Assembly (NCBI RefSeq): GCF_014489495.1
Contig: NZ_CP060781.1
Location: 62,001-126,000, forward strand
Direction: 5' to 3'
Source of the DNA: Sphingomonas daechungensis
GTDB lineage: Bacteria > Pseudomonadota > Alphaproteobacteria > Sphingomonadales > Sphingomonadaceae
DNA length: 64,000 nucleotides
Shown here: piece by piece, positions 8,421 to 17,500 of the stretch
Layout of the letters: each line of letters opens with the position of its first letter
Position numbering within the stretch: position 1 is the first letter of the stretch
The notes under the pieces: model-generated
Database searches by the model: none
What the model was told of the DNA's origin: nothing
What the model saw: the letters and a program-made list of their open reading frames with translations, nothing else
Program-made: the position numbers and the translations under genes

Positions 8421-8874
8421 CTCAGCTCGTTTATCATCCCGCATTCGATGCGTACCACGCGTTCCTGAGGTCGGTTCGGATTCTGCTCGCATGTCCAGAC
8501 GGCTTGGATCCGATGGCACTACGCATTCTCGATTTTTTCCTTCTTTTTCCCGAACGGATTGAGAGCGCTCGCCTGACGCCAGCTCTGCGATCGTTGGTGA
8601 AACGAACCCCATTGAACCGCGATTTCCCTATGACACGCTCCCAGCCAGCCGGCCTCTCTTTGCACGAATGGCGGAAGCTCAGACGGCAGCGAGCCAGACG
8701 CTCCTCGCGAAAGGATTAGCCAACGCCGACGGCGAAAAGCTGCGGCTCAGCCGCGACCGTGTACCGGCTCCGCTACTTGACCTCTGTGAGGAACAGAACG
8801 AGAACGAGCGCTCCCTGATGGATACGTTGAAAGCCCTGGGGCAGCGTTTCCGACTCAGGGCGCAAACGGGCTGA
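8417..8874 (+). CDS. ABC-3C system middle component (MC), one frameshift
   Basis: The ATG overlaps the stop of the CTD gene (ATGA). The N-terminal part has YHAFLRSVRILLA and MALRILDFFLLFPERI, typical of ABC-3C middle components, which usually show an (x)KLRILDFYLLFP motif. The frame breaks near 8629 in TTCCC; one extra C gives DFPYDTLPASRPLFARMAEA and continues through NENERSLMDTLKAL to the stop, about 153 residues. In these systems the middle component links the ABC ATPase to the CTD protein. Confidence 0.7.
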
Positions 8875-8907
8875 AAGATCGGTCTGGTTTGGCGGAGTTT
8901 CGATACG

Positions 8908-10817
8908 ATGTTGTTTGAGCCGACGCTGCTGGTCCGTGAGCTGGCGATCTATCGCGGCGCTCAACACGCCTATCGTGCGTCATTTCACAAGGGCGTGAAT
9001 ATCATCAGCGGTGAGAACAGCTCAGGCAAATCGACCATTCTAAACTTGCTTGCGTACGGGCTGGGCGCAGACATCTCGACCTGGAGCGAGCACGCGAAGC
9101 TGTGTGACCGGGTTGCGGTTGAGGTGTCGCTGAACGGCAGTATCGTCACCCTTTCGAGAGCGATTTCAGAGCAAAGCGGTCAGCCGATGGACATCTTCAT
9201 CGGGGATTTGGCCCAGTCTGAGCAAGCGCCGACCGCTGCTTGGACGAGGTACCCCTACAGGACGTCTCAGTCGAAGGAGAGTTTTTCCCAAGCTGTATTC
9301 CACTTGTTGAATGTTCCTGAGCTTGAGACAGAGGCGTCGGGGAAGTTGACCCTCCACCAAATTCTCAGACTTCTCTACTCTGATCAGCTGAGCCCAGTCG
9401 AAAAGATATTCAGAGAAGAGAGGTTTGATACTCCAGCACTTAGGGAAGCCGTAGGTAGACTCCTCTTCGGGCATACGATGCTGATATATATCTAAATCAG
9501 CTTCGCATACGTGAACTGGAGAAGGAACTTCAAAGCATAGATGCTTCACTGCGAACGATTTACGCTCTCCTATCGGGAGTTGAACATAGTCTAACACTGA
9601 ATTGGCTGGACGAAGAAAGGCGTAAGGTCGAAGCTGAGCTGGAAGCAGTAAGCGTAGAGATCGCGAAGACTGAGGAGCGAGCTTATCTAGGAGAAGCTTC
9701 GAGCGATCTTAGCCTCGCGCCTCAGGAGCGCGCATTTACAGAAGTACAGCGGCTGCAAGCAGAGCTGTCAGAGCTAGAAGATCGAGAACAAGCGCTGCGA
9801 TTGGACTTCGCCGATTCCGAGGTTTTCATCACGACCTTGGAGAGGAAAGTTCAGGCACTTCAGAACTCCTCGACCGTCGCGGCAACAATCTCGGAGGTTC
9901 AATACGAGTGGTGTCCGGTCTGTTTCGCGCCACTCGCGGCCGAAAATAATCCGCATGCGTGCCGGCTCTGCAAAGAGCCATTCGATGAGGAACGCCTTCG
10001 CAAGAGAATGGTCAGCCAAATCAGCGACATGATCGTTCAGGTGAAACAGTCGAAGGCGTTGCAGGGCGATCGTTCAAAGGCTCTTGAGGAAGTCGCTCAG
10101 CGGAAGTCAGAACTCAGAGCGAAGTGGGATGCGGCCAAGAGCGAGCTGACACGAGTTCGCCGGTCCCCAATGTCCGAAGACAAGGATCGGCTCAGGGCTC
10201 TGAATGAGCGATTTGGATATCTAAAGCGCGAGCTCGAAGGAGTAGATGAAAAGGCTGCGCTGATCGGTCGCTTAGACGAAATGTCGCGCCAGAAGGCAGA
10301 ATTGGCAGCCAACATTACCGAGCTGGTCGATACGAACCAGCGATTGAAGGCTTCCGAGGCCCAGAGGTTGGCAAAAGCATATTCGGAAGTGGCAACGGAG
10401 ACGGTACATTTCCTGCACCATGATCTGCCGAGGCAGGACTCTTTCCAGAACGCCGAAACCGTCACGTTCAGTTTCGGGGAAGACAAAATCTCAGTTGATG
10501 GGGAAAGCTACTTTTCGGCATCTTCCAAGGTCTACCTGAAAAACTCATTCCTCGCGGCATTCCTATTTTCTGCCGCTCGGGACGGCCAGTTCCGTCACCT
10601 TCGATTCCTCATTCTGGACACCATCGAGGACAAGGGTATGGAACCAGCGAGGAGCCAAAACTTCCAGCAACTCTTGGTCGACAGATCGTCGAGTATCGAA
10701 GCCGACCACCAGGTCATCTTCGCGACGGCCATGATCAATCCCGCGTTGGATACTGACGAGTTCGTCGTAGGTCGCAGATCGACCCACGACACACGAACGT
10801 TGTTGATCGCTGGCTGA
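8908..10817 (+). CDS. ABC-3C Rad50/SMC-like ABC ATPase, one frameshift
   Basis: The N-terminal half has a Rad50/AAA_23-type nucleotide-binding start: INIISGENSSGKST (Walker A, residues 30-43) and a RLLYSDQLSP region. A break near 9470 in a GGG run is repaired by one G, giving LLFGAYDADIYLNQLRI and then a coiled coil. The centre has CPVC and CRLC about 17 residues apart, a zinc-hook-like knuckle in the coiled coil. The C-terminal half has a second coil, a SSKVYLKNSFLAAFLFSA signature-like segment and FLILDTIEDKGME (Walker B with acidic residue). Total about 637 residues. It is the motor of the predicted ABC-3C system. Confidence 0.8.
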
Positions 10818-10823
10818 TCAGAG

Positions 10824-11234
10824 ATGTCGCGGCATCGGCACGGAAACGTCAAACAGGTCGCCGCCGCGATTGTTTTCCATGAGGGTTGCGTGTTGGTTGC
10901 TCGTCGCGCTCCCGGTCAGAACCTTGAAGGACTGTGGGAATTTCCGGGCGGAAAGCTGGAACCTGGCGAAACTCCGCAATCCTGCGTTGTACGGGAGTTA
11001 GATGAGGAATTGTCGCTGGCAGTAGAGCCGGGTCCGACACTCATTGAATCGCTTTTTAGGTATCCCGGCGGTGCAATAAATTTGATCGCAGTGGTAGCGG
11101 AGGCAGCCAAACGTGACGTGTTCTTGACCGTTCACGACGAGGTCCAATGGCTCGCACCAATCGATTTGCTTACAGCGGAACTCGCGCCAGCCGATATTCC
11201 GATCGCTGAGGAGATCAGTCGAAGGTTTAGTTAG
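10824..11234 (+). CDS. NUDIX hydrolase (MutT-like)
   Basis: The 136-residue protein has a NUDIX box GGKLEPGETPQSCVV-REL-DEEL (about 41-65), with the usual G(x5)E(x7)REUxEE pattern; the normal Gly after EE-x is Ser. An AAAIVFHEGCVLVARRA strand and LEGLWEFPGGK are typical of 8-oxo-dGTP-type diphosphatases, but NUDIX enzymes act on many nucleoside diphosphate derivatives. It starts 6 bases after the ABC ATPase and its stop overlaps the next start by one base, so it belongs to the ABC-3C transcription unit. It may process a nucleotide signal or a modified nucleotide. Confidence 0.8.
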   Translation: MSRHRHGNVKQVAAAIVFHEGCVLVARRAPGQNLEGLWEFPGGKLEPGETPQSCVVRELDEELSLAVEPGPTLIESLFRYPGGAINLIAVVAEAAKRDVFLTVHDEVQWLAPIDLLTAELAPADIPIAEEISRRFS

Positions 11235-12181
11235 TGCAGAGTTGGGGGTCGGCGATGCGTTATTGGTGGGTCAATCAAAATCAGACATATAAACACGAGG
11301 TGCCAGGAGGCTTCCTGTGGTCTCCGAAGGTCAATCGAAACGGCTCCCGAAACCAGTTCTATGTGAACATGACTGAGGTCGCGCCCGGAGACCTCATACT
11401 GTCGTTTTGCGATACCCGGATCAAAGCGATCGGCATCGCGACAGGTCCGGCAGTGTCTGCGGACAAACCCGATTTCGGCAGCGCCGGAGCCTACTGGGAA
11501 AAAGAAGGCTGGTTCGTGCCGGCTGAATTTGAGGTGGTGAGCGACCCTGTCCGTCCGAAGGATTTCATTGCTGATCTCCTGCCTCACCTCCGAGGGAAAT
11601 ATGATCCTCTCCAACGATCTGGCGACGGAAACCAAGGCGTATATCTCGCCGAGGTCTCCGAGGGCTTCGTGCGGGTTATATTGGGCCGAATGGGCACAAC
11701 TTTGGAGGCCGTCGTCGCAAATGAGGTGAACATTGGAGATGCGGACGACGACCGGGAAGAGGTTGCGCTCGAAGGTAGGACCGACATCGGGGAGACCCAA
11801 AAGAGGCAACTTGTACAGGCGCGACGAGGACAAGGAATCTTCAAGGCGAACGTTCGATTGAACGAGAAGAGATGCCGGTTGACCGGCATCACCGATCAGA
11901 CGCTCTTGATCGCGAGTCACATCAAACCCTGGTCGAAATCGTCAGACTTTGAAAAGCTAGATGGGTGTAATGGCCTGCTGCTGTCCCCACACGTCGATCG
12001 CCTTTTTGACCGCGGGCTGATCAGCTTCGATGATGATGGGACTGTATTGCGATCCCGATTGGTTGCTGCGGATATCTGGCCTGCCTGGGGGCTCCACGCC
12101 GTCGCTAACGTAGGAACCTTCTCATCGAAGCAGAGCAGCTATCTGGCATACCATCGGAAGCACCTCTTTAAGCCTGGCTAG
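11234..12181 (+). CDS. EVE-HNH endonuclease (predicted modification-dependent restriction enzyme)
   Basis: The start is either the GTG overlapping the NUDIX stop or the ATG at 11255 (MRYWWVNQNQTYKHE). Residues 8-150 match an EVE/PUA-like domain: RYWWVNQNQTY at the start, LWSPK, GDLILSF and AIGIA. EVE domains bind modified cytosine in DNA. The C-terminal part has an HNH_2-type nuclease: CRLTGI, IASHIKPW and NGLLLSPHVDRLFDRGLISF (about 225-275), with the His-Asn-His residues in SHIKPW, NGLLL and PHVDRLFD. Such fusions cut modified phage DNA. It closes the defence segment. Confidence 0.8.
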   Translation: MQSWGSAMRYWWVNQNQTYKHEVPGGFLWSPKVNRNGSRNQFYVNMTEVAPGDLILSFCDTRIKAIGIATGPAVSADKPDFGSAGAYWEKEGWFVPAEFEVVSDPVRPKDFIADLLPHLRGKYDPLQRSGDGNQGVYLAEVSEGFVRVILGRMGTTLEAVVANEVNIGDADDDREEVALEGRTDIGETQKRQLVQARRGQGIFKANVRLNEKRCRLTGITDQTLLIASHIKPWSKSSDFEKLDGCNGLLLSPHVDRLFDRGLISFDDDGTVLRSRLVAADIWPAWGLHAVANVGTFSSKQSSYLAYHRKHLFKPG

Positions 12182-12290
12182 CGGCACCTCGGCGATGCGG
12201 ATGTCAACTCAAACTAACTCGAAATGCTGCATTGTTGAGTTTCCGTGACGTCGGACGCGAAAATCCGGCACCACCTTTTAATTCCGAGCT
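12182..12290. other. Convergent intergenic gap
   Basis: A 109-base gap separates two convergent genes (the HNH nuclease on plus, the integrase on minus). I see no strong hairpin with a T run. Confidence 0.3.
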
Positions 12291-13547
12291 TTACGCGACA
12301 AGCGGAGCGACGTTGTCGCTTTCGAATATGCCCATTCGGCCAAGCCCCGCTCGGATTGCGTCGCGCACATAGGATGGCGACAGGTGCGCATAGTGGCGGC
12401 GTGTGATCCGTTCGTCGGCGTGACCCAGCGCTTCTGCAATGACCGCAATAGGCACGCCTGCCATCGCCAAGCGGGACGCGTAGGTGTGGCGTAGAATGTG
12501 GAAGCCAACCCCTTCGAGTCCAGCCGCGGTAATCGCCTCCTTCATCGGGCGGACTTGATGACTTGCGCCGTACTGGCGCCCATTCTCATTGGTGAACAGG
12601 ACGTCATCCGGTTTCTTCGCCAAGCAGTGACGCCGAAAAAACTCGATGCCCTCGTCGGTCAGGTGGACCCAGCGCGGCTTGCCGGACTTGGTGTCCGGGA
12701 AGTGAATCGCGCCCGCGGTAAGATCGACGTCAATCGCCCGGATCTTGTGAATTTCGGACTAGCGGCCGCCCGTCAGGAGCGCGGCCTGGATCATCGGCCT
12801 GAAGGTCGGGGACGCCGCGTTGACGACACGTATCGCCTCTGTGGGATTCAGGTATCGGATCCGGGGAGCATCGACCTTCGGAAACGGCTTCACTCGGCGC
12901 CAGGCGAGGTCGGAGCCGACCTTCCCGTCGTTGAATGCCCGGTTAAGAGCAGCGCGAAGGACGGTCAGCATCCGGTTGGCTGTCGCTCGGCGAGGGCGGC
13001 CGTTGCTTTCGGTCACCGGTCGCATCTTCCTGAACCCTTTCTTGGTCGGCCGATAGCCGGCGGGTGCTTCGGCGAGACCGCGGTGAAACCGAAGGATCGT
13101 GTCTGTTGTCAGCGTACGGACCTGGTGGTCGCCGAGCACTGGGCGGATGTAACGATCGGCGACCCAGCTCGTCTTGTCCTTTGAGCGCCCGGTGAAGGCG
13201 AACAGATAATCGTCGAGAGCGTCGTTCACTGTGTAGGGGCCGACACGGCGCCCTTCGTTGATCTCAATCTCGCCAAACCATTCGCGCGCCTTTTCCTGAG
13301 CTTGCGAGAAGCTCAAGACGGCATTGGCGTGATCGTCGAGGTGATCGTCAGCGTCGCCGAGCGCGATTTGAAATCGATCGCCACCCGGCGCCCGGTACTT
13401 TGCAACCCAGGACCCGCCGTTCCGCCCTTTGCGATAGCCAAGGGTCCGGCCCTTCGAGATGGCGCACCAATAGGGCGCGTTTCGGATCGGCAGCGCGGCG
13501 CGTGCGCTGCGGCTGTCAAGCTTCCGGTCTCGAGCGGTCCTGGCCAT
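12291..13547 (-). CDS. Tyrosine recombinase (phage-type integrase) interrupted by an in-frame amber codon
   Basis: The N-terminal arm and SAM-like core-binding domain cover about residues 1-230; the catalytic domain follows. The first catalytic Arg is in ALLTGGR (about 262), and the box II residues appear in GVGFHILRHTYASRLA (His-x-x-Arg) and GHADERITRRHYAH (Tyr). A TAG at 12759-12761 falls directly after the Arg where relatives have Tyr (GxRY). Both halves are in the same frame, so one substitution, not an indel, would restore a protein of about 418 residues. It could be a true nonsense mutation that froze the island, or a base-call error. Confidence 0.85.
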
Positions 13548-13563
13548 GCGAATGCCCCAAAAT

Positions 13564-13633
13564 TTTCACTGCAATTTCACTGCAAAACCATAGCCGAAAG
13601 GCCGCGAACGGCCAAGAACAAGTTTTGCAGTGA
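13564..13633. repeat. TTTCACTGCAA tandem pair with an inverted copy near int
   Basis: Two perfect 11-base copies of TTTCACTGCAA lie in tandem at 13564-13585. A 12-base segment TCACTGCAAAAC (13577-13588) recurs as its reverse complement at 13622-13633. They lie in the 160 bases between the integrase start (13547) and the tRNA fragment, where recombinase arm-type sites or an autoregulatory operator are expected. Confidence 0.65.
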
Positions 13634-13649
13634 GACTTAAAAAATCCTG

Positions 13650-13686
13650 TGTTCGCAGATGTTTATCATTGTTCGCAACTGTTCGC
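13650..13686 (+). repeat. Three direct TGTTCGC repeats, spaced 20 and 10 bases
   Basis: TGTTCGC occurs at 13650-13656, 13670-13676 and 13680-13686. The 20- and 10-base spacings are about two and one DNA turns, so a protein bound to all three would sit on one face. The position just left of the att core suggests arm-type integrase or excisionase sites. Confidence 0.5.
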
Positions 13687-13706
13687 GACACCCTCTGTCG
13701 CCGCTG

Positions 13707-13750
13707 CTTTCACGGCGAAAACACGGGTTCGAGTCCCGTTGGGGTCACCA
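13707..13750 (+). other. tRNA-Glu 3' fragment: probable attachment site
   Basis: This 44-base stretch contains an anticodon loop CTTTCAC (anticodon TTC), the 3' anticodon stem start, a full T arm (ACGGGTTCGAGTCCCGT) and an acceptor end TGGGGTCACCA. The expected 5' half (GACCCC acceptor and D arm) is missing: the upstream bases are the repeat region and only mismatched pairs flank the loop. This is the classic core of a tRNA-targeted integration site, and it lies 160 bases from the integrase start. A full tRNA-Glu should stand at the other island end, left of this window. Confidence 0.75.
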
Positions 13751-13836
13751 GCGCTCAATCAAAATTGTGGCTAAGCCGGTTGCGAGACGTTCTCGGGGCC
13801 GGGCGTAGCATTGTTGTAACCAACGAGAAATTGACG

Positions 13837-13855
13837 TTAGTACGAAACGCACTAA
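13837..13855. promoter_or_regulatory. Palindromic operator candidate upstream of BlaI-like gene
   Basis: The sequence TTAGTACGAAACGCACTAA is a near-perfect inverted repeat (TAGTACG and CGCACTA, one mismatch, 3-base centre). It ends four bases before the ATG of the BlaI-like gene, which suits autoregulation. A similar palindrome occurs at 14485. Confidence 0.6.
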
Positions 13856-13858
13856 TAT

Positions 13859-14320
13859 ATGCTCAGGTTTGAGGATATTGCCGTGCGCAAAGGTGACAAT
13901 CCGGGTGGAGCACAAGCACTGGGGCCAATTCCGCCTCAGGTGCTGAATCTCGCGCGATGCGAGCGCGAGGTTGCAGTCGTCATTTATCTCGAAGGAGGGA
14001 TGACCGCGAAACTCCTCGAGGCCCGGCTTCCACGCAAGATTTCGAACAGCGCGTTGCGCGCAATGCTCCAGCGCCTGTGCACCAAAGGCATCTTGCGTCG
14101 GCACAAGATCGACGGCTCGCACAGCTCGACCGATCGCCGCATTCCCTATGTCTATACACCTGCGATCACGCCGGAACTTGTCCGGATTCGTGCGCTCCAG
14201 CAGGTCGCGCGAGACTATTTCGGTGGATCGCTCCTGCGCGTTGCGGAGGAAGCGGCTAAGGCATCCAAGGTCGGGGCCGAAGCCCACCAGCTCGAAGACG
14301 GGCTCAACATCGCGGCCTGA
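13859..14320 (+). CDS. BlaI/MecI/CopY-like transcriptional repressor
   Basis: The 153-residue protein has LARCEREVAVVIYLEGGMTAKLL followed by SALRAMLQRLCTKGILRRHKI, the winged helix of the BlaI/MecI family, and a C-terminal dimer segment ALQQVARDYFGGSLLRVAEE like the family's ...FFDGS... helix. These repressors bind palindromes and often control nearby transport or envelope genes. A palindrome lies just upstream (13837) and a related one lies before the TonB receptor gene (14485), so it probably represses both itself and the receptor. The start could also be GTG at 13883. Confidence 0.75.
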   Translation: MLRFEDIAVRKGDNPGGAQALGPIPPQVLNLARCEREVAVVIYLEGGMTAKLLEARLPRKISNSALRAMLQRLCTKGILRRHKIDGSHSSTDRRIPYVYTPAITPELVRIRALQQVARDYFGGSLLRVAEEAAKASKVGAEAHQLEDGLNIAA

Positions 14321-14484
14321 TCTCGCGCGGGAATTCATGGTCCGCGAACGTCGTGCCTTCTCCTTCACCAACGCTCCGGCGCGAAGCGCTCGAAGCTGCT
14401 GCCAATCGCAATTTCCGGCCTGCTGATTCAGCGTCATCAGCCTGTCCGAAACACTGTGACCATGATGTCACAATGCGCGGTAAA

Positions 14485-14497
14485 GTACGTATCGTAC
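14485..14497. promoter_or_regulatory. Palindrome GTACG-TAT-CGTAC upstream of TonB receptor
   Basis: GTACGTATCGTAC is a perfect inverted repeat with a 3-base centre, 78 bases before the receptor start codon. It shares the TACGnnnCG core with the palindrome at 13837. Best reading: second operator of the BlaI-like regulator. Confidence 0.55.
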
Positions 14498-14540
14498 CAA
14501 AATTTGTCTTCTCATTAATGGTCTGATTCGCACTACAGGA

Positions 14541-14573
14541 CCCCGATATCGAATTGTTTCGGGGAAATCGGGG
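14541..14573 (+). promoter_or_regulatory. 5' leader hairpin over the receptor ribosome site
   Basis: CCCCGAT (14541-14547) can pair with ATCGGGG (14567-14573), which lies 2 bases before the start codon; CGGGG at 14560-14564 offers a competing partner. The only purine-rich stretch near the ATG is inside the 3' arm, so folding could hide the ribosome site. No known riboswitch class is recognised. Confidence 0.4.
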
Positions 14574-14575
14574 TT

Positions 14576-17500
14576 ATGCGAATTTCAAAGACGTTGGCGC
14601 TGTCGTCTGTTTCGGCAGCAGCGCTTTTTGCTCTCTCTGCTGCAGCGCCTGCGAATGCGCAGACTCCGGCGCCGGCCGTTCCGGGCGGCGATCCGTGTCA
14701 GGCTCCTGCGGATCAGCGTGACCCGAGTGCCAATTGCCCTACCGCCGATTCTCCGGCGGGAGAAGCGATTGCCCAGGGCGCGACCACGACGACTGCTGAA
14801 GACCAGGGCGTCGTTGTCGTTGGTTCGCGCATCCGCCGCGACCGTTTCAACAGCGCTGACCCAGTCACCGTCATCAACCGCGACGCCGCGGTCGATGCCG
14901 GCTTCAACTCGACCGCTGAAGTGCTTCAGAGCGTCGGCGTCACCGGCGGCACGGGCCAGATCACCGACACCTTCGGCGGCCTGGTCGTCGAAGGCGGCCC
15001 GGGCGTGAACACGCTGTCGCTGCGCGGCCTTGGTGCAACGCGTACGCTGATCCTGCTCAACGGCCGCCGTATTGCTCCGGCCGGTACCCGCGGACAGGTC
15101 GGTGCCACCGACTTGAACGTTCTGCCGACCTCGATCCTCGACCGGATCGAAGTGCTGAACACCGGCGCGTCGTCGATTTACGGTTCGGACGCCGTCGCCG
15201 GCGTCGTCAACATCGTGACGCTGAGCAAGTTCAACGGCCTTGCCGTCGAAGCCGACATCACTGCGCCGGAAGTCGGCGCGGGCACGTCGCAGCGTTACTC
15301 GATCACCGCCGGCACGTCGGGCGAGCGTTTCTCGATCCTCGGCTCGATCGAAGTGTTCGACCGCAACCGCATCACGCAGGGCGACCTGCCCTGGACCCGT
15401 TGCCCGCAGCAGCGTCGTCTGAGCCCGCTCGGCTTCAACGATTCGAACAAGTGTTTCCCGCTCGAAGAGGGCGGCGTCACGGTCAACACGATCGGAACTG
15501 GCTTCTACTTCGTCGACAATCCGGGCAGCGACATTGCTCCCGGCTTTGAAGCAAATCCTCCGGGCTACTATCTCTATTGTAACCGTTGGCGTCCAAACGC
15601 CGGGGCTGGATCGACGCTTCCGGGGTTCGAGTGCGTGGGTGGCCTGATCTACAACCCGACCACGGGTGGTGGCTTCGGTAGCAACACCAGTCAGCCGCGC
15701 GACACCTTCGCGCCGTCGATGTTGAAGCAGGACGTCATCTCGCCGACCCGCAACTACACGGGCTATCTCTCGGCGACCTACGACACCGGCTTCTTCGGTG
15801 ACGGCCAGCTCTATTCGGAACTGCTGATCACCCGCCGCAAGTCGCAGCAGAATGGCCAGCGCCAGCTGACGCTCGACTATGCCCGAACAGCCCGTTGCTG
15901 CTCTCAGCCAATGGCGGTCTGTTCACAACTCAGCCGCGCCGGGTGAACTCCGCCATCGGCGTTCGCGTGTTCGCGGACTACGGCATCTACGACAGCAGCC
16001 AGACGCAGGACTTCGTGAAGTTCTCGGCCGGCTTCCGTGGCGACCTGCCGTTCCTGCCGACGTGGCGTTACGACTTCTACGCCAACAAGAGCTGGGCTGA
16101 CGGCACCTACAGCTATGAGCAGATCCTCGCGGATCGTCTCGCCCAGAGCTTGAACGTTCGCCTGGTCAACGCCGATGGCTCGACCATCGTGGTTCCTCCG
16201 ACGGCGCCTGTTGGCTTCGTCCCGACGATTGCGAACACTCCGGGTGCGCGTTTCGTCTGCGTCGACACAACCGGCAGCTGCGTTGCCGCGCCAGCGATCA
16301 GCAATGCGATCATCGGCGGTCAGGCTCGCACGGCCGCGGCGGCATGGTTCGACTACATTACTGACGACGTCGTCGGTCACACGGCATTCCGTGAAACGAC
16401 CTTCAACGCGACGTTCGACGGACCGCTGTTCCGCCTTCCGGGTGGCAACGCGCAGGCTGTGGTCGGCTTCGAATACCGCAAGTCGAGCATCAACGACGTC
16501 CCGTCGTCCGATGCGCAGCGCAACAACCTGTACAACTTCACTTCGGCGCCGATCACCAAGGGCTCCGACAGTGTGTGGGAAGCATTTACCGAGCTTGAGT
16601 TCCCGGTCCTGCGCAACGTTCCGTTCGCCGAGGAACTGACCTTCAACGCTTCGGGCCGCTTTACCCACTACGATTCGTACGGTTCGGACACGACTTACAA
16701 GATCGGCGGTATCTGGTCGCCGGTTCGCTGGCTGTCGTTCCGCGGCAGCTACGGCACCTCGTATCGTGCTCCGGCGCTGTACGAACAGTTCCTGGGTTCG
16801 ACGACGGGCTTCCTGTCGGCTCAGAGCACCGATCCGTGCACCAGCCTCTTCAACGTCACCAACCAGACGATCGTCGCCAACTGCCTTGCCGATGGGTTGC
16901 CCAACAACTTCATCAACAACGGCAGCACGACGGTTCTTCAGCGTGGTGGAGCGGACTCGGGTCTTGAGGCGGAGACGTCGAAGAACCTGACCTTCGGGAC
17001 GGTGATCCAGCCGACCTTCGGTCCGGCCTTCGGCAACCTGTCGCTCGCCATCGATTACTTCCGCATCGAGGTGAACAACGGCGTGTCGCAGCTTGGTGCG
17101 GGCAACCTCGCCCGTGGCTGCTACGACGGAACGCGGCCTGAGTATTGCCAGTTCGTCACCCGTGATCCGTACACCGGATCGGGCACCGGCCAGCTGACGA
17201 TCGTCCAGTCGTACATCAACGTCGCGACGGACATGGTGAAGGGTATCGATTTCACCCTCCGCTACGACCGCGAGCTGGGCCCGGGCAAGCTCGACCTCGG
17301 CATCAATGCGGTTCGCATTATCGATCGTGTCAACCAGAACGATCCGGCGTTCGCGGCAACGCACTTCGAAGGTTCGATCGGCAATCCGAAGTGGTCCGGC
17401 ACGGGTCACGTCGGATACGACTGGGGTCCGTGGTACGCTCGCTGGGGTGTCGATTACATCGGCCACACCAACGACGACTTCCTGGTCGATCCGGCCGACT

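Noticed and set aside
13670-13683. An SOS box (GTTC-N7-GTTC)
   Set aside because: The GTTC pair here has a 6-base spacer and is part of a three-copy direct repeat, so a recombinase-site reading fits better.
13681-13750. A complete tRNA gene
   Set aside because: Only the 3' part from the anticodon loop onward fits tRNA-Glu. The expected 5' acceptor and D arm are absent, so I call it an att fragment.
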